Source: Sorangium cellulosum So0157-2 | GTDB taxonomy: Bacteria; Myxococcota_A; Polyangia; Polyangiales; Polyangiaceae | NCBI RefSeq assembly: GCF_000418325.1 | Contig: NC_021658.1 | Location: 7,516,001 to 7,580,000 of the forward strand | Direction of reading: 5' to 3' | Length of the DNA stretch: 64,000 nucleotides | Shown: positions 53,031 through 60,102 of the stretch, piece by piece | Position numbering within the stretch: position 1 is the stretch's first letter | How the letters are laid out: each line of letters begins with the position of its first letter | Position numbers and translations under genes: made by a program | Notes under the pieces: generated by a model | Databases searched by the model: none | What the model saw: only the letters and a program-made list of their open reading frames with translations | Told to the model about the DNA's origin: nothing

Positions 53031-53361
53031 GACCGTTTCCGGTCCCGGAGGGTAGCCCAGCTATGCCCGGGGACCGGTTCCGGTCCGGGAGGGAATGCTC
53101 GGCTATCCCGAGCGCGCCGCTTCCGGTCCGGGAGGGATTGCTCAGCTATCCCGATCGCACTGCTTCCGGTCCGGGAGGGAACACTCGACTACCCCGATCG
53201 CACCGCTTCCGGTCCGGGGAGGAATGCTCGGCTACCCCGACCGCACCGCTTCCGGTCCGGTCGGGAATGCTCGGCTACCCCGATCGCACCGCTTCCGGTC
53301 CGGGAGGGAACACTCGACTACCCCGATCGCACCGCTTCCGGTCCGGGGAGGAATGCTCGGC
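53031..53361. repeat. 43-bp minisatellite, left part of a split array
   Basis: About eight head-to-tail copies of a 43-base unit containing accgcttccggtccgggagg...gctcggctaccccgatcgc. The last copy stops mid-unit at 'gctcggc' (53355-53361), where the transposon begins. 43 is not a multiple of three, so all frames give repetitive spurious ORFs. Confidence 0.92.
53355..53361. repeat. Target-site duplication, left copy (gctcggc)
   Basis: Identical to 58055-58061. If the element and one copy are removed, the flanks rejoin to a regular 43-bp repeat unit (...gaatgctcggctacccc...), which is strong support for insertion at this point. Confidence 0.8.
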
Positions 53362-53362
53362 G

Positions 53363-53379
53363 GGTGGTGCTGCACTTTG
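53363..53379 (+). repeat. Left terminal inverted repeat
   Basis: ggtggtgctgcactttg; differs from the reverse complement of the right end at one base (position 4). Confidence 0.85.
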
Positions 53380-53438
53380 CTCCGAAGTACAGCACTCGCG
53401 CTCAAAGTACAGCACTCTGCGGAAGCGAAGTGCAGCAC

Positions 53439-54518
53439 TCACGACCCCTCCGGGGGGTCGAACAGGGACAGCTGGACCGGGCTGCGAGGCGGCTCGGGAG
53501 GAGGCGGAGGAACGACCTGGACCGGGGATGCCGGCGGCGGTGGCTCGCTCTTGCGGCGCTGCTTCGATGCGGGCGTCGGCTCGGTCACGAGGCGCAGGAA
53601 GCCCCGGTTGTTGGGGAGCGCCCGTGCCGGCGCGGAGGGCTCGCGATGAGTGAGCGGCTTCGCCTCGGGAGCGGCGGCCTCCTCCTCGGCCAGGAGCGTC
53701 TCCAGGAGCTCGTCCAGCGTCCACACGTGGTCGGTGATGCCGGCCTGCATGGCGGGCGTGACGCGCAGCGTGCGCACGACGCGCGTCAGGTTGTACGCCA
53801 CGTAGTTGAGCGCCACGGCGGCGCGGTGGTGGTCGGCCTTCTTCGAGAAGGCCAGGCAGAGTCGACGCATGCGGCCGTTGGTGTGGCGCGTGGAGCCGTT
53901 CAGGCGCTCCACGTAGGCCGTGGACGCCTTGGCCGGGTCGGGCGCGCCGTAGACCACGGACTTCGTAATGAACGGGTCGCGGGGCGGCTCGTATCTGTGG
54001 TCGTCGCGCCGGCCACGGCTGCCGGAGTGGTAGTTCTTCACGGTCTGCATGTAGTCGATGCTCGTCCCGAAGGACGCGCCGACGGCGGGGATGTACGGTG
54101 CGAAGCCGTCGCTGGTCAGCTGCGGCATGACCAGCATGCGGGCGCGCAGGTCGGCGATGAAGGCGTCCGTGGTCGCCTGGTCGCGCTTGCCGACACGCCA
54201 GGAGATGACCATGCGGCTCGTCGCGTCGATGGCGACGAAGGTGTACGCCTCGCCGACGTCGGGCGGGTCGGCCTCGGTGACGCGGGACTGCTTCTTCTGG
54301 ACGAAGGACCAGATCTCGTCGACCTGGACCAAGCTGCACTGCACGTCTCGCACGATGCGGTCGTGGAGGCGCACCGCGCCGGCACCCAGCGCCAGCAGGA
54401 GGCGCGTGATGGTGCGGTGGTTGACCTCGGTCATGCGCTCGACCGCCCGGATGCTGTTGCCATCCAGCAGGGCAGCCAGAACGCGGACGCGCTTCTCCGC
54501 CGGGAGCACGTTCGCCAC
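53439..54518 (-). CDS. IS1-family-like DDE transposase
   Basis: 359 residues from a GTG at 54518, chosen because VANVLPAEKRVRVLAALLDG is the usual start of this family; a longer frame runs to 54620. An HTH follows (NSIRAVERMTEVNHRTITRL), then VQVDEIWSFVQKKQ (first catalytic Asp), FVAIDATSRMVISW, LTSDGFAPYIPAVG (second Asp) and YVERLNGSTRHTNGRMRRL (catalytic Glu), with LAFSKKADHHRAAVAL as in IS1 InsB. The C-terminal ~90 residues are a Pro-rich extension ending in VQLSLFDPP, beyond the catalytic core. All key residues are present, so it may be active. It lies just inside the left inverted repeat. Confidence 0.9.
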   Translation of the reverse strand: MANVLPAEKRVRVLAALLDGNSIRAVERMTEVNHRTITRLLLALGAGAVRLHDRIVRDVQCSLVQVDEIWSFVQKKQSRVTEADPPDVGEAYTFVAIDATSRMVISWRVGKRDQATTDAFIADLRARMLVMPQLTSDGFAPYIPAVGASFGTSIDYMQTVKNYHSGSRGRRDDHRYEPPRDPFITKSVVYGAPDPAKASTAYVERLNGSTRHTNGRMRRLCLAFSKKADHHRAAVALNYVAYNLTRVVRTLRVTPAMQAGITDHVWTLDELLETLLAEEEAAAPEAKPLTHREPSAPARALPNNRGFLRLVTEPTPASKQRRKSEPPPPASPVQVVPPPPPEPPRSPVQLSLFDPPEGS

Positions 54519-54760
54519 GGGACCCTTGCCTTTCTCCGGCGGAGGGCCCACGATCCGGTCTGCCAGGACGTCGGACGGGTCGCACCGCTCGGCTTCTGCC
54601 GCCCTGCCTTCGGGTCGCAACCGGAGGCGGGGCGTTTTCGTCTAAGGTCCTCTGATTATAGCGTTTTTGCCGAGGAAAACCGCTCGGAATCGCGCGGAAG
54701 AGGGGGCGCTAGGACAGCAGATGTCATAGCCGACGGTGCTCGTTGCGCGGCGGTGGAGCG

Positions 54761-55039
54761 ATGACCGTCGAGTCGTGGTCGCCGCACGAGCATCGGATGG
54801 TTGTTAGCGCAACCATGTCCACCTTGCGCACTCGCAAGGTGTGGTTCCGCGACATCCGTGGCGTGAGTATCAATGTGATACCGGACCGCGATGGAATCGA
54901 CACGGTCTTACTTGTGGGCACCCACTGGTGCAGCGTGTCCACATTCGTGCATGAGCGGCGGCTTACGACACGTGTGTACGTCAATCTTCCAGAAGCGCAT
55001 CCATGGTCTGGAACAACTCCTCATGAACACGTGTCCTAG
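54761..55039 (+). CDS. Small hypothetical protein in the transposon
   Basis: 92 residues from ATG 54761. Beta-rich composition (HRMVVSATMSTLRTRKVWF, RGVSINVIPDRDGIDTVLLV) with no motif recognised. It faces away from the transposase and overlaps the tail of the following minus-strand gene by 59 bases, which weakens the call. Composition matches the lower-GC middle of the element. Confidence 0.4.
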   Translation: MTVESWSPHEHRMVVSATMSTLRTRKVWFRDIRGVSINVIPDRDGIDTVLLVGTHWCSVSTFVHERRLTTRVYVNLPEAHPWSGTTPHEHVS

Positions 55040-55496
55040 ATATATCCTGAAGCGCCAATGATGCCCTCTTCGTGTACATGTCGGCCTTGGCGCCGATCTC
55101 GGTGTTGGTCGCGTGAATCTCCAAGACCGCCTTGCCGGGCGGAACGATCGCGAGTACCGAAACTCGCAGGTCGTAATGAGGCTTCTGCTTGTCCTTCGGA
55201 GGAGGCAGTACAAACGAGAGATCAAACAGGCACTTGGATGTGCCAGACACCCGGACGTGTGCCGTCCCAGCGAGGTTTGTGATGAACGCATCCTTGGCTA
55301 GCCGCGCATCGAGTTCCATCTCGTTCAGTGTGCGCTCAGCCTCCTCGAACTCTGGGCCGAGCACTTCAGCGGTTAGCGCAGGTAGAGCGGCCTCGAACCT
55401 GTCGTACTCTTCCTGGGTGAGGTCCGCAGCCTTGCTGCTGCGCCGCTGCTGCTCAATCCGGGCCATGTGCTTCTTCTTCAAGTCGTCGAAACTCAT
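54981..55496 (-). CDS. Hypothetical cargo protein of the transposon
   Basis: 171 residues. The start ATG has a strong ribosome site (GGAGG, 55503-55507). The N-terminal half is helical and charged (DDLKKKHMARIEQQRRS, QEEYDRFEAALPALTAEV); the C-terminal half is beta-rich (HVRVSGTSKCLFDLSFVLPP, YDLRVSVLAIVPPGKAVLE). Codon use is markedly less GC-rich than in the chromosome. It resembles the next cargo gene in size, helix-then-beta plan and low GC, though direct sequence identity is low. Function unknown; passenger genes of this kind can be anti-phage or addiction functions, but nothing shows that here. Confidence 0.7.
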   Translation of the reverse strand: MSFDDLKKKHMARIEQQRRSSKAADLTQEEYDRFEAALPALTAEVLGPEFEEAERTLNEMELDARLAKDAFITNLAGTAHVRVSGTSKCLFDLSFVLPPPKDKQKPHYDLRVSVLAIVPPGKAVLEIHATNTEIGAKADMYTKRASLALQDISRTRVHEELFQTMDALLED

Positions 55497-55806
55497 CCGT
55501 GTCCTCCGTGAGGGTACGGCTGTACGACAAGCACGAAAAAGATGTAACTCGGCGCCTGTTCAGAGACAGGTGTTCAGTGGTCCGGCGCGTTGGGGTGCGC
55601 AGTGACGCGGCGTCGGCTGCCGAACGGTCGTGGGTGGCTGACGCTCGTGAGCGACCTCGCGCCACGCGGCCGAAGACTGCTGCGCTCACGGCCGCGTGAC
55701 GCGGTGCCAATATTAGGTGAACAAGGCGAGCTTCTTGGATACGAATGGCCAAGCGGCCATTCGGTCAAACACCGACCATGCGAGAGCGATGGCGAATAGT
55801 CACACG
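55497..55806. other. Intergenic spacer inside the transposon
   Basis: About 310 bases. Apart from the ribosome site of the gene to its left there is no coding signal. It is AT-richer around 55540 (aaaaagatgtaac), and a minus-strand promoter for the left-hand gene probably lies here. Confidence 0.45.
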
Positions 55807-56292
55807 TCACGCCGCAGACACAACATCGCTCCGCGTGTCGTCGCCAGAAGCTGCGTCGACTGCCGCCTGTCCAAGTATGCGCTTCCGCACGTGTTCCTTG
55901 AGCTTTACGAGGATGCTCTCGTAAAAGGCGACGCTTGTGTGGGAGTTGTCCGGGTCTATTACCGCGGTTGCGCCGAAGCATGCGGCCTCAAACCCCGCAT
56001 CGGTCTTTCTTACGTACATGTTGATTTCAAGGATCAGATCGTCGAGCGCGAGCTTGAACGCGCCCACGATGCGCCACTTTTTGTCGCGTATCGCGTACTG
56101 GGACACCGCGGATTCGCCAATATCCTTGTCGGCCTTCATCGGCAGCCTAACGTAGCGGCCCTCTGGGCACTCCATGAAGCGACCGAACCCGTTTATCAAT
56201 GCGCTAAGAACCTCGATTTCCTTGGACTGTTGAAGCTGTCGCGCAGCGTGAGAATCCTCGATAAGCTTGTTGAGTTCCTGAAACTTGGTCAT
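55807..56292 (-). CDS. Hypothetical cargo protein of the transposon
   Basis: 161 residues from ATG 56292 with GGAGGCGAAG just upstream; a longer frame to 56322 is unlikely. The N-terminus is helical (KFQELNKLIEDSHAARQLQQ), followed by strands (GRYVRLPMKADKDIG, KWRIVGAFKLALDDLILEI, GFEAACFGATAVIDPDN) and a final helix (SILVKLKEHVRKRIL). Lower GC than flanking chromosome. The plan parallels the 54981-55496 protein, suggesting distant paralogs. No family is recognised. Confidence 0.7.
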   Translation of the reverse strand: MTKFQELNKLIEDSHAARQLQQSKEIEVLSALINGFGRFMECPEGRYVRLPMKADKDIGESAVSQYAIRDKKWRIVGAFKLALDDLILEINMYVRKTDAGFEAACFGATAVIDPDNSHTSVAFYESILVKLKEHVRKRILGQAAVDAASGDDTRSDVVSAA

Positions 56293-56430
56293 CTTCGCCT
56301 CCGCCAGCCCGTACAGATACAACCCTCGGTGAGGGGTCGTAACTCGCCGCCCGTACAGCGGCAGACGTTCAGGATGCGACTGTGGCTGGATGAGGGAGAG
56401 GTGGGCGCGATGAAGGCGGGGCGCGGCGGG

Positions 56431-56778
56431 CTACTCGTCGGCCATCTGCGCCATGACGGCGATCTCGCGCAGGACTTCGCCGGGGGCGCGGCCCTCGATG
56501 CGGGCGATGGTCTCGATGGCGTCCTCCAGGCGATGGGCGCTGACCTGCGGCCCCTCCACGTAGCGGTCGTGGTAGCTCGGCCGGTTGTGCCCGTCCGGCC
56601 CGATGGGCGGGAACCACAGCACGGCGACGCGCCATGGCCGGACGGGTATGACGACGTGGAACGCGCGGTAGCCGCGCGCGCTCAGGTAGCGCTCGATGTC
56701 TGCGGGCGAGACGCAGCGCGTGACCGGTCGGGCGGGTAGCGTGAGGCTCACGCGACGCTTCGGATCGCGGAACTTCAT
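56431..56778 (-). CDS. Small hypothetical protein, fourth gene of the sigma cassette
   Basis: 115 residues, start overlapping the preceding stop as ATGA. A mixed alpha/beta domain: KRRVSLTLPARPVTRCVSP, IERYLSARGYRAFHVVIPVR, RVAVLWFPPIGPDGHN and a C-terminal helix (RLEDAIETIARIEGRAP). No signal peptide or motif is known to me. Its constant coupling with the three upstream genes implies a shared task, perhaps transposon regulation. Confidence 0.65.
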   Translation of the reverse strand: MKFRDPKRRVSLTLPARPVTRCVSPADIERYLSARGYRAFHVVIPVRPWRVAVLWFPPIGPDGHNRPSYHDRYVEGPQVSAHRLEDAIETIARIEGRAPGEVLREIAVMAQMADE

Positions 56779-57020
56779 CGATTCACCTTCCGCACGAAGT
56801 GCCGCTCGATGGCGTCGAGGATCTGAAGGGCGCCGCGCGCCTCCGCGACGGCCTCGCGCTCGGCGCGGGTTCTCGCCTCCATCTGGGCGGCGAGCACGGA
56901 CGCCCAGATCTGATCGCGCTCCCAGATGCCGCCCGCGTAGGGCTCAAGGGCGCGCGCCCGCTGGGCGATGAAGCAGAGGTCGTCCAGGGTCAGCACGCGG
57001 CGCGTCTCGCGGTCACTCAT
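56775..57020 (-). CDS. Small helical protein, third gene of the sigma cassette
   Basis: 81 residues from ATG 57020, overlapping the sigma-factor stop. Almost entirely helical and charged (VLTLDDLCFIAQRARALEP, RDQIWASVLAAQMEARTRAE). Too small for an enzyme; an anti-sigma-like or partner protein is conceivable given its position directly after the sigma gene, but it has no membrane helix and no zinc motif. Confidence 0.65.
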   Translation of the reverse strand: MSDRETRRVLTLDDLCFIAQRARALEPYAGGIWERDQIWASVLAAQMEARTRAEREAVAEARGALQILDAIERHFVRKVNR

Positions 57021-57580
57021 CGGCGCCTCCTCAGCCGCAGAGCCAGCGCCTCGCGGGCGATGCGGAGCCGGGACGCCGCGGTGCCCGGCTTCATCCCGCG
57101 CCGCCGGGCGTACGCAACGAGGCTCTCCGGGTCGTCCACCGAGAGCAGCGCCTCGCGTTGCCAGTCGGGTAGGTCGGCCAGCGCCTCCAGGACCTCGCGC
57201 GCCTCGATCTGGGCGTGGAGGTCGATGCCGACGGGTTCGCGGAGCCTGCCGAGGGGTTGCGCATGAAGCACTGCCCGCCGTACCCACGCGCTGCCGAGGT
57301 AGTGCCCGGTCTTGCGCCACGCGATGCCGTAGAGCCACGCGCGGAGCGCCTTGCGGGCGTCCTGCGCGGGGTCGGGCCGGTACATGCCGCGCTTCACGGA
57401 GCGCCACGCGCCGAGCAGGATGTCCTGCGCGACGTCGTCGCGGTCGCGCTGCGGCACGCCGCTGGAGATGAGCACGGCGACGATGACGCCGCGCTCTGCG
57501 AGGAGCGCCTCGATGCTCGGCCGCTTCCGGCGATGTCGTGCGGTCGGCTGGCTCTTCGCCCCCTTCCGCCGGAGCTTCAT
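57017..57580 (-). CDS. Sigma-70-family (ECF-like) RNA polymerase sigma factor carried by the transposon
   Basis: 187 residues from ATG 57580. A basic N-terminus (AKSQPTARHRRKRPSIEAL) is followed by region 2 (RDRDDVAQDILLGAWRSVK, with the conserved DD-x-x-Q-D-I-L core, and ALRAWLYGIAWRKTGHYL) and region 4 (LADLPDWQREALLSVDD, AYARRRGMKPGTAASRLRI), whose HTH ends in the usual AREAL helix. It starts within the stop of the HTH gene and its own stop overlaps the next gene. It could direct transcription of element genes or host genes. A decayed inverted copy of its 5' part lies outside the element at 58283. Confidence 0.85.
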   Translation of the reverse strand: MKLRRKGAKSQPTARHRRKRPSIEALLAERGVIVAVLISSGVPQRDRDDVAQDILLGAWRSVKRGMYRPDPAQDARKALRAWLYGIAWRKTGHYLGSAWVRRAVLHAQPLGRLREPVGIDLHAQIEAREVLEALADLPDWQREALLSVDDPESLVAYARRRGMKPGTAASRLRIAREALALRLRRRR

Positions 57581-57909
57581 CCGCTCCTCCCGCAGTGGGT
57601 GCAGCGGTCGGCCGCCGTGGGAGCCCCCAGGAGGCGGTCCACGGGCACGCCAGCGGCACGCGCTGCCTTCGCGGCGAGGCCGTGCGTCGTGTTCGGATGC
57701 GAGCCGTACACGAAGTTGGTGATGGTCGTCTTCGGGACGCCCATGGCGGCAGCCAGGCATGGCCAGCTGCCGAACAGCCCGCGCAGGTTGCGCAGGGCGG
57801 CACGGAGGCGCATCGCCTCCACCTCGGTCAAGGACGTGGATCGGGGACCGCGGCGTGTAGGTACACGTCCGCCTTGCCCACCGTCGGGTGGGATCAGGTA
57901 CAACTGCAT
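57577..57909 (-). CDS. HTH regulator with C-terminal Cys motif, first gene of the sigma cassette
   Basis: 110 residues from ATG 57909 (GAGG nine bases upstream). Residues 32-95 form an HTH (LRGLFGSWPCLAAAMGVPKT, TITNFVYGSHPNTTHGLAAK, AGVPVDRLLG) of the Cro/XRE kind. The C-terminus has CTHC, a possible half zinc site. As the leading gene of a fully overlapping set it probably controls the cassette's own promoter, which would sit in the ~130 bases before the right inverted repeat. Confidence 0.75.
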   Translation of the reverse strand: MQLYLIPPDGGQGGRVPTRRGPRSTSLTEVEAMRLRAALRNLRGLFGSWPCLAAAMGVPKTTITNFVYGSHPNTTHGLAAKAARAAGVPVDRLLGAPTAADRCTHCGRSG

Positions 57910-58037
57910 CGTCGGACCTCGGTGCTACGGGGTTCGGCCACGCAGCCCGGAGCGCGCCAACGCTCGCGGGCTGCACTACTTCCGGCCGAACTTAGCCCGT
58001 CACGGCGAGTCCGGAGTCAAAGTGCAGCACTCAGATC

Positions 58038-58054
58038 CAAAGTGCAGCACTACC
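58038..58054 (-). repeat. Right terminal inverted repeat
   Basis: caaagtgcagcactacc, the mirror of the left end. A second direct copy of caaagtgcagcact lies about 20 bases further in. Confidence 0.85.
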
Positions 58055-58061
58055 GCTCGGC
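58055..58061. repeat. Target-site duplication, right copy (gctcggc)
   Basis: Matches 53355-53361 exactly, immediately outside the right inverted repeat, and continues into the second part of the split minisatellite. Confidence 0.8.
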
Positions 58062-58282
58062 TACCCCGACCGCACCGCTTCCGGTTCCGGAGGGGATGCT
58101 CAGCTATCTGGACCGCACCGCTTCCGGTTCCGGAGGGATGCTCAGCTACCTGGACCGCACCGCTTCCAGTTCCGGAGGGATGCTCAGCTATCCGGACCGT
58201 ACCGCTTCCGGTTCGGGAGGGGGGATGCTCGGCTACGCCGACCGCACCGCTTTCGGTCCGGAAGGGAATGCTCGGCTACCCC
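58055..58282. repeat. 43-bp minisatellite, right part of the split array
   Basis: About five copies of 42-45 bases in the same orientation as the left array, with slightly different consensus (ggttccggaggg, cagctat(c/t)tggacc). It begins mid-unit with the target duplication and ends where the sigma-like relic begins. Confidence 0.9.
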
Positions 58283-58440
58283 AAGCGAAGAGCCCGCCTG
58301 CCGCGCGACATCCCAGGAAGAGGCTGAAGATGCAAGCGATCCTTGCCGAGAGCGGGGGTCGTCCGCGCGACGCTCACCGGCATCCCGCGGCACGACCGCG
58401 ACGACGTGGAGGTGGCGCCGAGGGTGATGAAGCGCGCACC
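58283..58440 (+). pseudogene. Decayed inverted fragment of the transposon's sigma-factor gene
   Basis: The plus strand reads AKSPPAARHPRKRLKMQAILAESG, compared with the intact protein's AKSQPTARHRRKRPSIEAL; then, after a frame change, TLTGIPRHDRDDVEVAP, matching GVPQRDRDDVAQD. Only the first ~60 codons remain. Orientation is opposite to the intact gene, so it is a relic of a different copy of the cassette. Confidence 0.75.
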
Positions 58441-58948
58441 GCACGGGCGGCTCCGCCGCCTGGTACCGGCTCCAGACGGCGGCTGATGGCGCTGCCGTGC
58501 GCATCCCGCTCGCCTCTCGCCTAGGCGTGCTCGCGCGCCTCTGCTCGGCCTCGCACGGCGGGCGGGCGGCATCCGCTTCCAGACTAGAGCCTACGTGATC
58601 CGGCTTATGACCTAGGCCGGCCGCGCGAGCGATCCGGGCTGCTCGGCCTCACCTTCAACGTGGGCGATCCGACCGGCCGCCACGTTCTTCCGGCCGCGGC
58701 GTAAAGGCACGGAGCGCTAAACCTAGGGAGCCCCGACGTGGCGGCTGGGCTCCCAAGCGAGCGACAGACCGAGCTCATTCGACCGGCTGGGCTGGCGTTC
58801 AGGCTCGGGGCGTGAGGCGCCGCCGACCGCGGCGTGCACCGACGCCGCCCCCGGTCGTGATCGCTCTGGCGACGCATCGCCAGCTTGCGCTAGCTTCGCT
58901 CTGGCGACGCATCGCCAGCTTGCGCTAGATTCGCGCCCCCAGGCCGCC
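58441..58948. other. Region without a gene
   Basis: About 500 bases between the sigma relic and the next gene. There are stops in all frames and no family motif. The end holds a duplicated 35-base unit listed separately. Confidence 0.5.
58861..58930. promoter_or_regulatory. Two tandem 35-bp units, each with an operator-like palindrome
   Basis: Units 58861-58895 and 58896-58930 are nearly identical. Each contains tggcga-cgca-tcgcca (58867-58882 and 58902-58917), a 6-bp inverted repeat with a 4-base centre. The 35-base spacing puts both on similar faces of the helix, and they end 18 bases before the start codon of the next gene. This is the arrangement expected of a repressor operator, possibly autoregulatory. 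Confidence 0.55.
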
Positions 58949-60097
58949 ATGTCCGCCGAACGCATCCCCTTCATGTCCCCCATCTTCCGCGGGGCGCGGT
59001 TCGAGAACCACGAGGTTCCGCTTGACGTATTGCCGGACCTGGCCGCCTACCGAGACCTCGTCGCTGACGTCGCTCGCCACCTGTTCCGCGTTCGCTCTCC
59101 GAAGCGAAAGCGCGTACCCAAGGGTTTCGCGAACTCCTTTGAACTCGTGTTGCGTCGGATCGACGAGGGGAGCGCCATCCCGGTGCTGGAGCGGGTGCCT
59201 CCGGCGTCGCGGGTAGGTGTGCGGCCGCTGTTCGGTGCGACGGCAGATCTGTTCGTTGAAGCTCGCGACCTCATCGACGAGGTCATCGCAGCGGCCGCTT
59301 CCAAACGACCCATTCCACACGACTTCCCTGAAGCGTTGCTGCCCAGATTCAACCAGATTGGCCGCGGCCTACGCGGCAATGAGTCAGTCGAATTCCGCGC
59401 CCCTAATCGACCTTCGGGACCTCGCTTCGACCGAGAGGTACGCAAGTGGCTCGTTCTTCGGACGGAGGCCGGGTACGAGGATAACGTAGAAATCACCGGA
59501 GAGCTTCGAGGCGGGCACATCGATCGCGAAGTGCTCAACGTACGTCTCGATGAAGGTCGCGAGATCGAAGTCCGCTGTGCATCACGCGCGGTCAGCGAGT
59601 ATCTTCCGTCTCGAAGCAAGCGCGTCAGGGTCATCGGCTGGGGAGTATACGATCGCCACGACCGCCTTGAGCGTGTGATCCGGGTCGATGATCTAGCCCT
59701 CCTCGACGACGAGGAGGACACATGGTCGCCTGCATCGATTGACCAGCAATTCGCAAGGTTACAGGTGCTTGAGCCCGGGTGGTACGAACCAGAATCGCCA
59801 GCGCCAACGCCCGAGGGACTCGAGCGGGTGCGGCTTTTCCTTCACGCGGTGCTGGATGGGGCAGATCTGCCGCGCCCGCACGTTTATCCAACGCCAGACG
59901 CTGGCGTGAGCGCCGAGTGGTCACTTCCCGATTGGGAGGTTGGTGCGGTGTTTGATCCGTTAGGTGAGCGGGTGGAGCTTCATGCGACGCATCTCCGCAG
60001 CCAAGCTGGGTCCGAGGAAGAAATCCAGCTATCGAGCGCCAATGCCGCTGAGACGTTTGCACGGTTTGTTGCTAGCTTCTGTCCACCCGCCAGCTGA
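58949..60097 (+). CDS. Conserved-looking hypothetical protein, first gene of a two-gene operon
   Basis: 382 residues from ATG 58949. N-terminal helices (DVLPDLAAYRDLVADVARHL, LFVEARDLIDEVIAAAAS) are followed by a beta-rich centre (HIDREVLNVRLDEGREIEV, SRSKRVRVIGWGVYDRHDR) and a C-terminal alpha/beta portion (ERVRLFLHAVLDGADLPRP, VHVYPTPDAG-like strip, SAEWSLPDWEVGAVFDP, ANAAETFARFVASF). It is soluble, acidic and less GC-rich than the chromosome. Five bases separate it from the next gene. The pair lies between two transposase-family relics, so transfer with mobile DNA is plausible. The plan resembles small two-gene islands of unknown function; I assign none. Confidence 0.7.
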   Translation: MSAERIPFMSPIFRGARFENHEVPLDVLPDLAAYRDLVADVARHLFRVRSPKRKRVPKGFANSFELVLRRIDEGSAIPVLERVPPASRVGVRPLFGATADLFVEARDLIDEVIAAAASKRPIPHDFPEALLPRFNQIGRGLRGNESVEFRAPNRPSGPRFDREVRKWLVLRTEAGYEDNVEITGELRGGHIDREVLNVRLDEGREIEVRCASRAVSEYLPSRSKRVRVIGWGVYDRHDRLERVIRVDDLALLDDEEDTWSPASIDQQFARLQVLEPGWYEPESPAPTPEGLERVRLFLHAVLDGADLPRPHVYPTPDAGVSAEWSLPDWEVGAVFDPLGERVELHATHLRSQAGSEEEIQLSSANAAETFARFVASFCPPAS

Positions 60098-60102
60098 ACT
60101 GT

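Larger units (their letters stand above)
53362..58054. mobile_element. 4.7-kb IS1-like transposon carrying a sigma-factor cassette
   Basis: Both ends are marked by near-identical inverted repeats (ggtggtgctgcactttg at 53363-53379; reverse complement at 58038-58054 reads ggtagtgctgcactttg; 16 of 17). The element interrupts a 43-bp minisatellite and is flanked by a 7-bp duplication gctcggc (53355-53361 and 58055-58061). Subterminal copies of aagt(a/g)cagcact occur near 53383, 53403 and 53429 on the left and 58019 on the right, likely transposase sites. It encodes an IS1-type transposase at the left, unknown genes in the middle and a four-gene sigma/HTH cassette at the right. The interior middle has lower GC than the chromosome. 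Confidence 0.88.
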
